A stretch of 64,000 nt of DNA from Dermatobacter hominis (lineage in GTDB: Bacteria; Actinomycetota; Acidimicrobiia; Acidimicrobiales; Microtrichaceae), in contig NZ_CP085840.1 in the NCBI RefSeq assembly GCF_020715685.1, forward strand, positions 2,542,001 through 2,606,000. Direction: 5' to 3'. The position numbers were made by a program, and so were the translations under genes. The notes beneath the pieces were generated by a model. That model saw only the letters and a list, made by a program, of their open reading frames with translations. It searched no databases and was not told the origin of the DNA. Below are positions 25,642-33,393 of this stretch, in pieces (position 1 is the stretch's first letter; each line of letters begins with the position of its first letter).

Positions 25642-25673
25642 CAACATCCTGTCATCATTGACAGGATGTTGTC
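25640..25673. promoter_or_regulatory. Perfect 15-bp inverted repeat, candidate MarR operator
   Basis: The left arm GACAACATCCTGTCA (25640-25654) and right arm TGACAGGATGTTGTC (25659-25673) are exact inverted copies separated by TCAT. The element is AT-rich compared with its surroundings, overlaps the marR stop and ends immediately before the hemerythrin ATG. In RNA it would also form a strong hairpin, so attenuation is an alternative. Confidence 0.7.
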
Positions 25674-26306
25674 ATGCAGGATGCGCCCCCGCTGATCGAC
25701 CTCTACACGCTCCCCCACAAGGCGATCCGCGCCGCGGTCGCCCACGCCGCGATGACCGTCGGCGCCACCGACCCCGACGGGATCGCCGAGGCCGCCTCGG
25801 CGGTGGGCGAGGCGCTCGGCGAGCTCGCTGCGCACGCGGCCCACGAGGAGGAGTTCATCGACCCGCTCCTCGAGCGGCGGCTGCCCGACGCGGCGATCGA
25901 GGTCGCCGAGCAGCACCGTCGGCTGGGCGCGACGATCGACGGCGTGCTCCGCCAGCGCGACGGTGCGCTCGCGGTGGCGCCCGAGCAGCCGGGCGCGGTG
26001 CTCGGCCTCTACCGGGCCCTGCAGCGGCTCGCGGCGGAGAACCTGCTGCACCTCGACCACGAGGAGACGGTGGTCATGCCCGCCCTGTGGGTCGTGACCC
26101 CGCCGCACGAGCTCCAGGAGCTCATGGCGTCGTTCCGCGCCGCGCACCCCGATGCCGCCGCGCTGTACCGCCGGTGGCCCGCCGCGCTCGCCGCGACGGA
26201 GCGACGTCTGGTGGGCGTCGGCGAGGCGTCGACCGTCCCGGCGCCGGAGCGTCAGGGCCCCTCGTACCCGAAGCCGAGGTCGGGGGCGGTCACCAGCGGG
26301 CGGTAG
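25674..26306 (+). CDS. Hemerythrin HHE-domain protein
   Basis: A 210-residue, mostly helical protein. Likely di-iron ligands are in LPHKAIRAA, HAAHEEEFIDPLLERR, EQHRRLG and HLDHEETVVMPAL, matching the H...HxxxE...H...HxxxE spacing of HHE hemerythrins. Such proteins bind oxygen, NO or act in iron and oxidative-stress responses. The start codon directly follows the palindromic operator. The last 55 nt overlap the 3' end of pyrE on the other strand, so the extreme C-terminus (GPSYPKPRSG) is probably non-essential. Confidence 0.8.
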   Translation: MQDAPPLIDLYTLPHKAIRAAVAHAAMTVGATDPDGIAEAASAVGEALGELAAHAAHEEEFIDPLLERRLPDAAIEVAEQHRRLGATIDGVLRQRDGALAVAPEQPGAVLGLYRALQRLAAENLLHLDHEETVVMPALWVVTPPHELQELMASFRAAHPDAAALYRRWPAALAATERRLVGVGEASTVPAPERQGPSYPKPRSGAVTSGR

Positions 26307-26869
26307 GCGATGCCGGCCTCGGCGGCCATCGCGGCGCACGTGCCGCCGCGGTCGACGAGCGGCATGATCAGCACCGGGGTCGCACCCAGCTCGCGCACGA
26401 CCTCGACCGCCTCGAACAGCGACGTCCCGCGGGTGACCGTGTCCTCGGTGATCACGACCCGGTCGCCCTCGCGCAACGGCCCGGCCAACCGGCCCGTCAC
26501 GCCGTGGTCCTTCGCCTCCTTGCGGATCGTGAAGCTGCGCAGTCGACGGCCCTCGGTCGCCAGCACGGCCGCCACCCCGTAGGCCACCGGATCGGCCCCC
26601 ACCGTCAACCCTCCGATCGCGGTCGCATCGTCGGGGATCACGTGGCTCGCGGCCCTGGCCATCAGCACGACGCCGTCGGGATCGCAGGCGGTCTGCTTGG
26701 AGTCGATGAACCACGAGCTCGCCCGTCCCGACTTCAGCGTGAAGTCGCCCCGCTTGACCGAGTGCTCCAGCAGGTGCGCCACCAGCGCGGCGTGCACCGC
26801 GTCGGGGACGGGGGCGGGGCCGGGCCCCTCGGGGACCGCGTCGGGGGTGGGGGCGTCGGGTGCGGGCAT
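26252..26869 (-). CDS. pyrE: Orotate phosphoribosyltransferase
   Basis: A 205-residue PRTase that makes orotidine monophosphate in pyrimidine synthesis. The N-terminal FTLKSGRASSWFIDSKQT is the orotate-binding signature, TIRKEAKDHGVTGRL is the catalytic flexible loop and VVITEDTVTRGTSLFEAVEV is the PRPP-binding motif. A proline/alanine-rich 25-residue leader precedes the fold. The ATG lies 8 nt after TAGCTT, a hexamer that starts with the upstream gene's stop codon. It is tail-to-tail with the hemerythrin gene. Confidence 0.95.
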   Translation of the reverse strand: MPAPDAPTPDAVPEGPGPAPVPDAVHAALVAHLLEHSVKRGDFTLKSGRASSWFIDSKQTACDPDGVVLMARAASHVIPDDATAIGGLTVGADPVAYGVAAVLATEGRRLRSFTIRKEAKDHGVTGRLAGPLREGDRVVITEDTVTRGTSLFEAVEVVRELGATPVLIMPLVDRGGTCAAMAAEAGIAYRPLVTAPDLGFGYEGP

Positions 26870-26877
26870 CGGCTCCG

Positions 26878-26883
26878 AAGCTA
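26878..26883 (-). promoter_or_regulatory. Leaderless -10 hexamer for pyrE, overlapping the dioxygenase stop
   Basis: On the minus strand TAGCTT begins with the TAG stop of the dioxygenase gene and is followed by 8 nt and the pyrE ATG. Confidence 0.5.
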
Positions 26884-27672
26884 ACGGAGGTCGACCCCCA
26901 GGTTGGCCAGCGCGAGCGTGCCCGGCCCGTGGGCGGTGTCGGCCGCCGAGGTCGCGAGCAGCGTGCCCTCCGAGCCGGGGTCGCCCGCGATGGCGTCGTC
27001 CTCGTTGCTCGTGTCCGGCAGCCCGAACTCGGCGTAGGGCCCCTCGGCGACGACCTCCTCGGTCCGGCCCTCGGGGAAGTACAGGTGGCTCGTCAGCACG
27101 AGCGCGCCCGGCTCGTCGGGCCGGTGCACGCGGACGTGCACGTGCACCGCCCGGCCCCGGTACCAGCCGGGGTAGATCGTCGTGAACTCCGCGATCCCGT
27201 CGACGCCGGCCGCCTGCGTGCCGCGGAGGAAGGTCGTCCCGTCGGCCTCGTCCTTGCCGCCGCCACCGTCGCGGAACGCCGAGTAGTCGCCGCTGGCGTC
27301 CGCGTGCCAGATCTCGACCAGTGCACCGGGGACGGGCGCGCAGTCGGCGTCGACGACCCGCAGGCCCAGGCGCATCGGGTGGCCGGGGCGGCCCTCGGTC
27401 ACGTCGCTGCGGTCGAACTGCTCGTCGAGCGGGAAGGGTCCGGCCGTCTGCTCGGGGAGGAGCCGGCACACCTCGAGGTCGTCGAAGTCCGCGGCGGTGA
27501 GCGCGGTCGGCGGCGAGGCGCCCGGAGCCGTGGTGACCGCCGCGGTGGTCGAGGGTGCTCCGCTCCCCTGCTCGTCGACCGTCCCCGCTCCGTCGTCGCC
27601 GCTGCACGCAGCAGCCCCGGCGGCGAGCGCGGCGGCGCCCGCGCCGAGCAGGAACCGCCGCCGGTCCGTCAC
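26881..27672 (-). CDS. Exported intradiol ring-cleavage dioxygenase-like protein
   Basis: A 263-residue protein. The N-terminus TDRRRFLLGAGAAALAAGAA followed by AC carries a twin-arginine motif and a lipobox-like cysteine, then a Ser/Thr/Pro linker. The catalytic domain has ADCAPVPGALVEIWHADASG, typical of intradiol dioxygenases. Likely Fe(III) ligands lie in FTTIYPGWYRGRAVHVHVRV (two Tyr, two His). Cytoplasmic relatives cleave catechols between the hydroxyls; an exported version is unusual and the substrate is unknown. The GTG start overlaps the stop of the upstream gene by 4 nt. Confidence 0.85.
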   Translation of the reverse strand: MTDRRRFLLGAGAAALAAGAAACSGDDGAGTVDEQGSGAPSTTAAVTTAPGASPPTALTAADFDDLEVCRLLPEQTAGPFPLDEQFDRSDVTEGRPGHPMRLGLRVVDADCAPVPGALVEIWHADASGDYSAFRDGGGGKDEADGTTFLRGTQAAGVDGIAEFTTIYPGWYRGRAVHVHVRVHRPDEPGALVLTSHLYFPEGRTEEVVAEGPYAEFGLPDTSNEDDAIAGDPGSEGTLLATSAADTAHGPGTLALANLGVDLR

Positions 27673-28814
27673 GCCGGGAGCGGGTCCCATCCGGTGAGGC
27701 CGTAGCGGGAGAAGTCGCCGATGAAGAAGAACTCGTGGAGCCCGAAGCCCACCGAGCCGTCGCCGGCGCCGCCCTTCTGCGTGAAGCGGGCGACCTGGTC
27801 GACGAGCCCGAAGAGCCGCTCGGCGTCGCGCTGGTAGTCGATCTCCACGCCCTGGACGACGAGCGGGCCCTGGTACATGCCGTGGCGCCAGTCGGGCTCG
27901 ATGCCGTAGCCGGTGCCGAGCATCAGCCAGCAGTCCATGAGCGGCTGGACCTCGATGTCGACCGAGCCCCCGGGCGCGTCGGGGAACGACAGCGTCGACG
28001 ACTCGATCCTGCGGGTCCCCGGCGTGATCACCGCGTCGTGCTCGGGCCGGCCCAGCCAGTCGGGGTCGCGGTCGGGGTCGTTCCAGATCCGGACCGCCTC
28101 CTCGAGCTCGCGCGTCCCGTCGTCGTGCTCGTTGACGATGTAGAGGATCGAGTGGTCGTCGAACTGCATGGGCGCGTAGTTCCACATGCCCTTCATCTGG
28201 CCCTCGGTGCGGATGCCCATCGGCTCCTCCTCGCCGACCGGCCGGATGCCCCAGCTGCGGTCGCGCGTGCCCCACCAGCCGTCGGGCGTGACGTCGAACG
28301 TCGTTCCGCCGCTCGAGATCGTGCCGGACCACCGGCCCGTCTGCGCCAGGCGCATCGAGTCGAACACCGTGCGGCCGTAGCGCCGGACGTACTGGCGCGG
28401 CTCCTCGAAGGCGGGGATCGAGCCGACCCAGTGCAGGTCGAAGGAGATGTCGCTGAACTCGTTGGGCTCGCACACGATGCGCAGCTCGTGGAGCGGCCGG
28501 ATCACCTCGACGCGCATCGGGCCGACCGACGTGTCCATGCGGTCGCCGAGCTCCCGGGACGCCCGCACCACCCGGTGGTCGTCGCCGCTGACCACGCACG
28601 CGAACGCGTCCTGGACCGCCAGGTTCGGGTACTGCCCGAGCCCGAAGATCAGGAAGGCGGAGCCGTCGTTGGCGTGGCAGTTGAAGTAGTAGCGGTCGTA
28701 GAAGTTCCGGTCGCCGGTGGTGACGTGGCGCACCGTCTCCGAGGCCTGGTGGACGGGGAAGTCGTCCCACGAGGACAGCGAGCCGTGGGCCTGTGGTTCG
28801 GTGAAGCCGCTCAT
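27669..28814 (-). CDS. Uncharacterised lipocalin/CrtC-like protein
   Basis: A 381-residue soluble protein with no signal peptide. Recurrent aromatic-rich beta segments (FYDRYYFNCHANDGSAFLIF, then FGLGQYPNLAVQ) and WWGTRDRSWGIRP, GMWNYAPMQFDDHSILYIVN and LHEFFFIGDFSRYGLTGWDP suggest two beta-barrel halves like AttH/CrtC or DUF7064/DUF7065 proteins. I cannot assign a reaction. It is translationally coupled to the dioxygenase gene (4-nt overlap). The ATG is 7 nt after a TACCGT hexamer, suggesting leaderless expression of the pair. Confidence 0.7.
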   Translation of the reverse strand: MSGFTEPQAHGSLSSWDDFPVHQASETVRHVTTGDRNFYDRYYFNCHANDGSAFLIFGLGQYPNLAVQDAFACVVSGDDHRVVRASRELGDRMDTSVGPMRVEVIRPLHELRIVCEPNEFSDISFDLHWVGSIPAFEEPRQYVRRYGRTVFDSMRLAQTGRWSGTISSGGTTFDVTPDGWWGTRDRSWGIRPVGEEEPMGIRTEGQMKGMWNYAPMQFDDHSILYIVNEHDDGTRELEEAVRIWNDPDRDPDWLGRPEHDAVITPGTRRIESSTLSFPDAPGGSVDIEVQPLMDCWLMLGTGYGIEPDWRHGMYQGPLVVQGVEIDYQRDAERLFGLVDQVARFTQKGGAGDGSVGFGLHEFFFIGDFSRYGLTGWDPLPA

Positions 28815-28821
28815 CTCGGGG

Positions 28822-28827
28822 ACGGTA
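28822..28827 (-). promoter_or_regulatory. Leaderless -10 hexamer for the CrtC-like/dioxygenase pair
   Basis: On the minus strand TACCGT is followed by 7 nt and ATG; the preceding GGT gives an extended -10 look. Confidence 0.45.
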
Positions 28828-28879
28828 ACCGAGCGGGGGCGGGCCACGCGGGCGCGACCCGACCCCGCCCTCGTGCGGA

Positions 28880-29623
28880 TCAGGCGGTCTCCCACACGAC
28901 GACCTCGGCGCCCTCGCCCGTGGCGGTGAGCGACGCGGTCCCGGCGCCCGCCAGCCGCACCGCGTCGCCGGCCGACAGCTCGACCGGCTCGTCGCCGGGT
29001 CGGTCGAACGTCGCGGTGCCGCGGGCGACGAACACGTGCACGTGCGGGGCGACCGGCACGTCGACGGTCGTGCCGCCGGCCAGTCGGCCGACCCACATCG
29101 TTGCGTCGCGCTGGTGGAGGTGGATCGCCCCCTCGCCGTCGCGGCCCGACGCCACCGCGACGAGCTCGCCGGAGTCCAGCCGGTCGTTCACGTCGCGCTG
29201 CTCGTAGCCCGGGGCGACGCCTCGGCGGTCGGGCACCACCCACATCTGGAGGAAGTGGACCGGCAGGTCGGGATCGGGGTTCAGCTCGGAGTGGCGGATG
29301 CCGGTGCCCGCCGACATCCGCTGCGCGAGGCCCGGGTACAGCACGCCGTGGTTGCCCTCGGAGTCGCGGTGCTCGAGCCGCCCGTCGAGCACCCACGTCA
29401 CGATCTCCATGTCGGCGTGGGCGTGGGTGCCGAAGCCGGCGGCGGGCGCCACCGTGTCGTCGTTGAGGACGAGCAGGTCGCCGTGGTGGACGTTGGCCGG
29501 GTCGTAGTGGTCGGAGAAGCTGAACGAGTGCCAGCTGTCGAGCCAGCCGATGCGCGTGTGGAAGCGCTCGTCCGCCCGGCGGACGTCGACGGCGGGTTCC
29601 TGGGTGTCGGTGGGTGCGGTCAC
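28880..29623 (-). CDS. Pirin-family protein
   Basis: A 247-residue bicupin. The N-terminal domain has SWHSFSFSDHYDPANVHHGD and the metal-binding GFGTHAHADMEIVTWVLDG, with further ligands in GTGIRHSELNPDPDLPVHFL, the signature of pirins. The C-terminal cupin includes HVHVFVARGTATFD. Bacterial pirins have been linked to quercetinase activity or regulation of central metabolism; the role here is unknown. CAGGAG five bases before the GTG supports the start. It follows purM by 86 nt on the same strand. Confidence 0.92.
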   Translation of the reverse strand: MTAPTDTQEPAVDVRRADERFHTRIGWLDSWHSFSFSDHYDPANVHHGDLLVLNDDTVAPAAGFGTHAHADMEIVTWVLDGRLEHRDSEGNHGVLYPGLAQRMSAGTGIRHSELNPDPDLPVHFLQMWVVPDRRGVAPGYEQRDVNDRLDSGELVAVASGRDGEGAIHLHQRDATMWVGRLAGGTTVDVPVAPHVHVFVARGTATFDRPGDEPVELSAGDAVRLAGAGTASLTATGEGAEVVVWETA

Positions 29624-29709
29624 GGTCGCTCCTGGTGTCGATCGAGGCGCCGCGTCGCGGCCCTCACCACGTACAACGACGACGCATTCCCGGATCGCCC
29701 CCGGCGACC

Positions 29710-30747
29710 TCAGCCGTCGAAGCGGACCCGGCCCGAGCCGGGGACGACCTCGCCGATCACGAACGCGTGGTGGCCGTGCTCGCCGAGGACCTCGACCGCC
29801 CGGGCCACCGAGTCGGCCGGCACCGCGGCGACCATGCCCACGCCGAGGTTGAACACCCGACGCATCTCGTCGACGTCGACGTCGCCGATCCGCTGCAGCT
29901 CGTCGAAGATGCGCGGCGGCTCCCACGACGCTCCGTCGACGACGGCGTCGGCGGCGTCGCCGATCACGCGGTTGAGGTTGCCGGGCAGCCCACCCCCGGT
30001 GATGTGCGCGACCGAGTGCACGGGGACCGCCTCGAGCAGGGCCCGGATGGCCGGCGCGTAGATCACCGACGGCAGCAGGAGCTCGTCGGCCACGGTCGGC
30101 GCGTCGGGTCCCTCCCACGCCGGGTCGTCGAGCGACCGGCCGGCGACGTCGAACATCAGCCGCCGGGCCAGCGTGTAGCCGTTGGACCGCAACCCGGGTG
30201 AGGGCAGGGCGATCAGCACGTCGCCGGGGGTGACGGCCTCGCCGGTCAGCATGCGGGACCGCTCGACGGCGCCGACGGCGAAGCCGACGAGGTCGAACTC
30301 GCCCGGCTCCATCACGCCCGCGTGCTCGGCCATCTCGCCGCCGACGAGCGCGCACCCGGCCTGCCGGCACCCCTCGGCGACGCCGGCGACCAGCTGCTCG
30401 ACGACGTCGGGGTCGACCTTGCCGATCGAGATGTAGTCGAGGAAGAACAGCGGCTCGGCGCCCTGGCACACCAGGTCGTCGACGCACATGGCGACGAGGT
30501 CGAGCCCGATCGTGTCGTAGCGCCCGGTGGCGGTGGCGAGGAGGGCCTTGGTGCCGACGCCGTCGGTCGTCGACACGAGCACCGGCTCGTCGTAGGCCGC
30601 GGCGTCGAACGCGAAGAGGCCACCGAACCCGCCGATGCCGCCGAGCACCTCGGGCCGGACCGTGGAGCGCACGAGCGGCTTGATGCGGTCGACCGCGTCC
30701 TCGCCGGCGTCGATGGAGACGCCCGCGCCGGCATAGGTCTCACCCAT
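29710..30747 (-). CDS. purM: Phosphoribosylformylglycinamidine cyclo-ligase (AIR synthetase)
   Basis: A 345-residue ATP-dependent enzyme that closes the imidazole ring of purines. Diagnostic segments are YAGAGVSIDAGEDAVDRIKP at the N-terminus, LVSTTDGVGTKALLA, DLVAMCVDDLVCQGAEPLFF, GEMAEHAGVMEPGEFDLVG and VAHITGGGLPGNLNRVIG. Its start overlaps the end of purF by 8 nt, so the pair is coupled. The ATG MGETYAGAG fits the family start. Confidence 0.97.
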   Translation of the reverse strand: MGETYAGAGVSIDAGEDAVDRIKPLVRSTVRPEVLGGIGGFGGLFAFDAAAYDEPVLVSTTDGVGTKALLATATGRYDTIGLDLVAMCVDDLVCQGAEPLFFLDYISIGKVDPDVVEQLVAGVAEGCRQAGCALVGGEMAEHAGVMEPGEFDLVGFAVGAVERSRMLTGEAVTPGDVLIALPSPGLRSNGYTLARRLMFDVAGRSLDDPAWEGPDAPTVADELLLPSVIYAPAIRALLEAVPVHSVAHITGGGLPGNLNRVIGDAADAVVDGASWEPPRIFDELQRIGDVDVDEMRRVFNLGVGMVAAVPADSVARAVEVLGEHGHHAFVIGEVVPGSGRVRFDG

Positions 30748-32371
30748 CGGCGCGGTCCCCCGCCGCGGCGTCGTGGCTCGGCAGCAGCCCGGCGTCCTCG
30801 AGCAGCACGGAGCCCATCTCGGAGACGCCCTCCTCCTCGCCGGGGGCGGCACCGCCGTCGAGCACGGCCTTGCCGATCTCGACGGGGATCTCGACCGGGT
30901 AGGTGCCGGTCAGGCAGGCGTCGCAGAAGCCCGCCCCGGGTGCGCCGATCGCATCGACGAGGCGATCGAGGGTCAGGTAGGAGAGGGTGTCGACGTTCAG
31001 GTACCGCCGGATCTCCTCGACCTCGAGGTTGGCGGCGAGCAGCTCGCCCCGGGTGCCGGTGTCCATGCCGTAGAAGCAGGGCCAGCGGTACGGCGGCGAC
31101 GAGACCCGCAGGTGGACCTCTCGGGCCCCGGCCTCGCGCAGCATGCTGACCATCGCCTTGGTGGTGGTGCCGCGCACGATCGAGTCGTCGACGACGACGA
31201 GCCGGCGGCCGTCGATGTTCTCCCGCAGCGGGTTCAGCTTCATGCGCACGCCGAGGGCGCGCATCTCCTGGCTCGGGGCGATGAACGTGCGGCCGATGTA
31301 GCGGTTCTTGACCAGCCCGTGGCCGAACGGCACGCCGGAGCGGCGGGCGAAGCCCTCGGCGGCGGGGATGCCGGACTCGGGCACGCCCATGACCATGTCG
31401 GCGTCGACCGGCGCCTGGTCGGCCAGCCGCTCGCCCATCCGGACCCGGGCCTGGTGCACGTTGCGGTCGTAGAGCTGGGAGTCGGGCCGGGCGAAGTAGA
31501 CGAACTCGAACAGGCAGAGCTTCGGATCGATCGACGCAGGGTCGAACGGCCGGAGGGACCGCACGCCGTCGCCGTCGATGACGACCATCTCGCCCGGGTC
31601 GAGCTCGCGGACGAAGTGCGCGCCGACGACGTCGAGCGCCGGCGTCTCCGAGGCGAGCACCCAGCCGGAGTCGAGCTTGCCGAGGCAGAGCGGGCGGAAC
31701 CCGTGCGGGTCGCGCAGGCCGATCACCCGCTGGCGGTCCATGAGCACGAGCGAGAACGCACCGTCGAAGCGCGGCAGCACCTGGAGGAGGGCCCGCTCCA
31801 GCACGTCGTCACCGGCACGGACCTGGTCGCAGGCCTGGGCGATGACCTCGGCCATGGCGTCGGTGTCGCTCGAGACGGTGCCGGGCAGCATGCCGGCCTC
31901 CTCGACGAGCTGCGCGGTGTTCACGAGGTTGCCGTTGTGGGCGAGCGCGAACTGCACCTGCCCGACGTCGCGGAACACCGGCTGGGAGTTCTTCCACATG
32001 CTCGAGCCGGTGGTCGAGTAGCGGGTGTGGCCGATGGCGAGGTCGCCGTCGAGCGCGGCGAGCGTCCGGTCGTCGAAGACGTTGGAGACGAGGCCCATCT
32101 CCTTCACCACCGTGAGGTGGTCGCCGTTGGAGCTCGCGATGCCGGCCGACTCCTGGCCGCGGTGCTGCAGCGCGTAGATCCCGAGGTAGGCGAGGTGGGC
32201 GACGGGCGAGCCCGGAGCGTAGACGCCGAAGACGCCGCACGCCTCCCTCGGCTTGCCGGCTTCGGGGTCGATCAGCTCGGGCTCGGTCGGCTCGCCGTCG
32301 AGGTGCTCGTCTGCGCGGAGCGCACCGTCGGACAGGGCGCGGACCTCGTCGGGGCGGGACGCGGGGGGCAC
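30740..32371 (-). CDS. purF: Amidophosphoribosyltransferase
   Basis: A 543-residue enzyme catalysing the first committed purine step (PRPP plus glutamine to phosphoribosylamine). The nucleophile is Cys45 in PREACGVFGVYAPG, behind a ~44-residue leader that is probably cleaved as in Fe-S type PurF enzymes. Glutaminase residues continue in IYALQHRGQESAGIAS. The PRTase loop is RLVVVDDSIVRGTTTKAMVS. Cysteines including GFCDACLTG fit a structural [4Fe-4S] cluster. The start is GTG; the sequence before it is GGAGAG directly adjoining. Confidence 0.96.
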   Translation of the reverse strand: MPPASRPDEVRALSDGALRADEHLDGEPTEPELIDPEAGKPREACGVFGVYAPGSPVAHLAYLGIYALQHRGQESAGIASSNGDHLTVVKEMGLVSNVFDDRTLAALDGDLAIGHTRYSTTGSSMWKNSQPVFRDVGQVQFALAHNGNLVNTAQLVEEAGMLPGTVSSDTDAMAEVIAQACDQVRAGDDVLERALLQVLPRFDGAFSLVLMDRQRVIGLRDPHGFRPLCLGKLDSGWVLASETPALDVVGAHFVRELDPGEMVVIDGDGVRSLRPFDPASIDPKLCLFEFVYFARPDSQLYDRNVHQARVRMGERLADQAPVDADMVMGVPESGIPAAEGFARRSGVPFGHGLVKNRYIGRTFIAPSQEMRALGVRMKLNPLRENIDGRRLVVVDDSIVRGTTTKAMVSMLREAGAREVHLRVSSPPYRWPCFYGMDTGTRGELLAANLEVEEIRRYLNVDTLSYLTLDRLVDAIGAPGAGFCDACLTGTYPVEIPVEIGKAVLDGGAAPGEEEGVSEMGSVLLEDAGLLPSHDAAAGDRADG

Positions 32372-32475
32372 CTCTCCATGCTCTCACATCGGGGGTGTCG
32401 TCGGCACCGGCGCAGCCGTGGCACCTGACCGTCGGAACAGGGGAACAGGCGGCCCGCCGGGGGCGTTGCAGCGCC

Positions 32476-33393
32476 TCAGGACGTGCCGGTGAGGACCCAT
32501 GGGGTGCGCACGAGGCGCGCGACGTCGAACCGCGCCGCCACGTCCGCAGCGGTGAGCCGCTCCCCGTCGTCGGCCAGCCCGGCCGACCAGGCGAGCCGGC
32601 CGACCACCGACGCGACGTCCTCCCCGAGCGCCAGCCGGTCGGCCAGCGTCACGGCGCCGTCCCGCTTCGCGAGCCGCTCCCCCGACGGCCCGAGGACGAG
32701 CGGCACGTGCAGGTAGCGCGGGGTCGGCAGTCCGAGCAGGCGCTGCAGCAGGACCTGGCGGGGGGTCGTGTCCCAGAGGTCGTCGCCGCGCACGACGCGG
32801 TCGACGCCCTGGTCCGCGTCATCCACGACGACCGCCAGGTTGTACGCCACCGCACCGTCCGCCCGGCGCAGCACCAGGTCGTCGACGATTGCGGTGCGCG
32901 CCCCGAGCAGCTCGTCCTCCACGGTCACGGTGGCCCCGCCGGCACGCAGGCGCAGCGCGGGCGGGCGGCCCGACGCCTCGCGCTCGCGGCGCTCGTCGTC
33001 GGTCAGGGAGCGGCACGTGCCGGGGTAGGCGCCCTCGACGTCGGGGCCGTGCGGCGCCACCGACGCCTCCCTGATCTCGCGGCGCGTGCAGAAGCACGGG
33101 TACGTCAGCCCTGCCGATCCCAGGTCGGCCAGCGCGGCGGCGTACCGGTCGTGGCGCTCCGACTGGCGCACCACGGCGCCGTCGTGGTCGAGGCCGAGCG
33201 CCGCCAGGTCTGCGAGCTGGGCCTCGGCGACCTCGGCCGCGCGGGGGTCGCCGGGCGAGGTGGTGAGGTCCTCGACTCGGACGAGGAACCGACCGCCCTC
33301 GGACCGCGCCGCGGCCCAGGCCAGCAGGGCGGTCCGCAGGTTGCCGAGGTGCAGCGGGGCGGACGGGCTCGGTGCGAAGCGTCCGGTCGGCAC
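32476..33393 (-). CDS. gluQ: Glutamyl-Q tRNA(Asp) synthetase
   Basis: A 305-residue truncated paralogue of glutamyl-tRNA synthetase lacking the anticodon-binding domain. The class I HIGH motif appears as RFAPSPSAPLHLGNLRTALL and KMSKS as GERLAKRDGAVTLADRLA. A zinc site is visible in YPCFCTRREI and YPGTCR. Family members attach glutamate to the queuosine of tRNA-Asp. The GTG start lies right after the stop of the lipoprotein gene. Whether the host makes queuosine cannot be seen here. Confidence 0.9.
   Translation of the reverse strand: MPTGRFAPSPSAPLHLGNLRTALLAWAAARSEGGRFLVRVEDLTTSPGDPRAAEVAEAQLADLAALGLDHDGAVVRQSERHDRYAAALADLGSAGLTYPCFCTRREIREASVAPHGPDVEGAYPGTCRSLTDDERREREASGRPPALRLRAGGATVTVEDELLGARTAIVDDLVLRRADGAVAYNLAVVVDDADQGVDRVVRGDDLWDTTPRQVLLQRLLGLPTPRYLHVPLVLGPSGERLAKRDGAVTLADRLALGEDVASVVGRLAWSAGLADDGERLTAADVAARFDVARLVRTPWVLTGTS

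Noticed and set aside
25638-25666. Sigma-70 promoter from the TTGACA at the MarR palindrome
   Set aside because: No TANNNT-like -10 at 16-19 nt; the TTGACA copies are a by-product of the inverted repeat.
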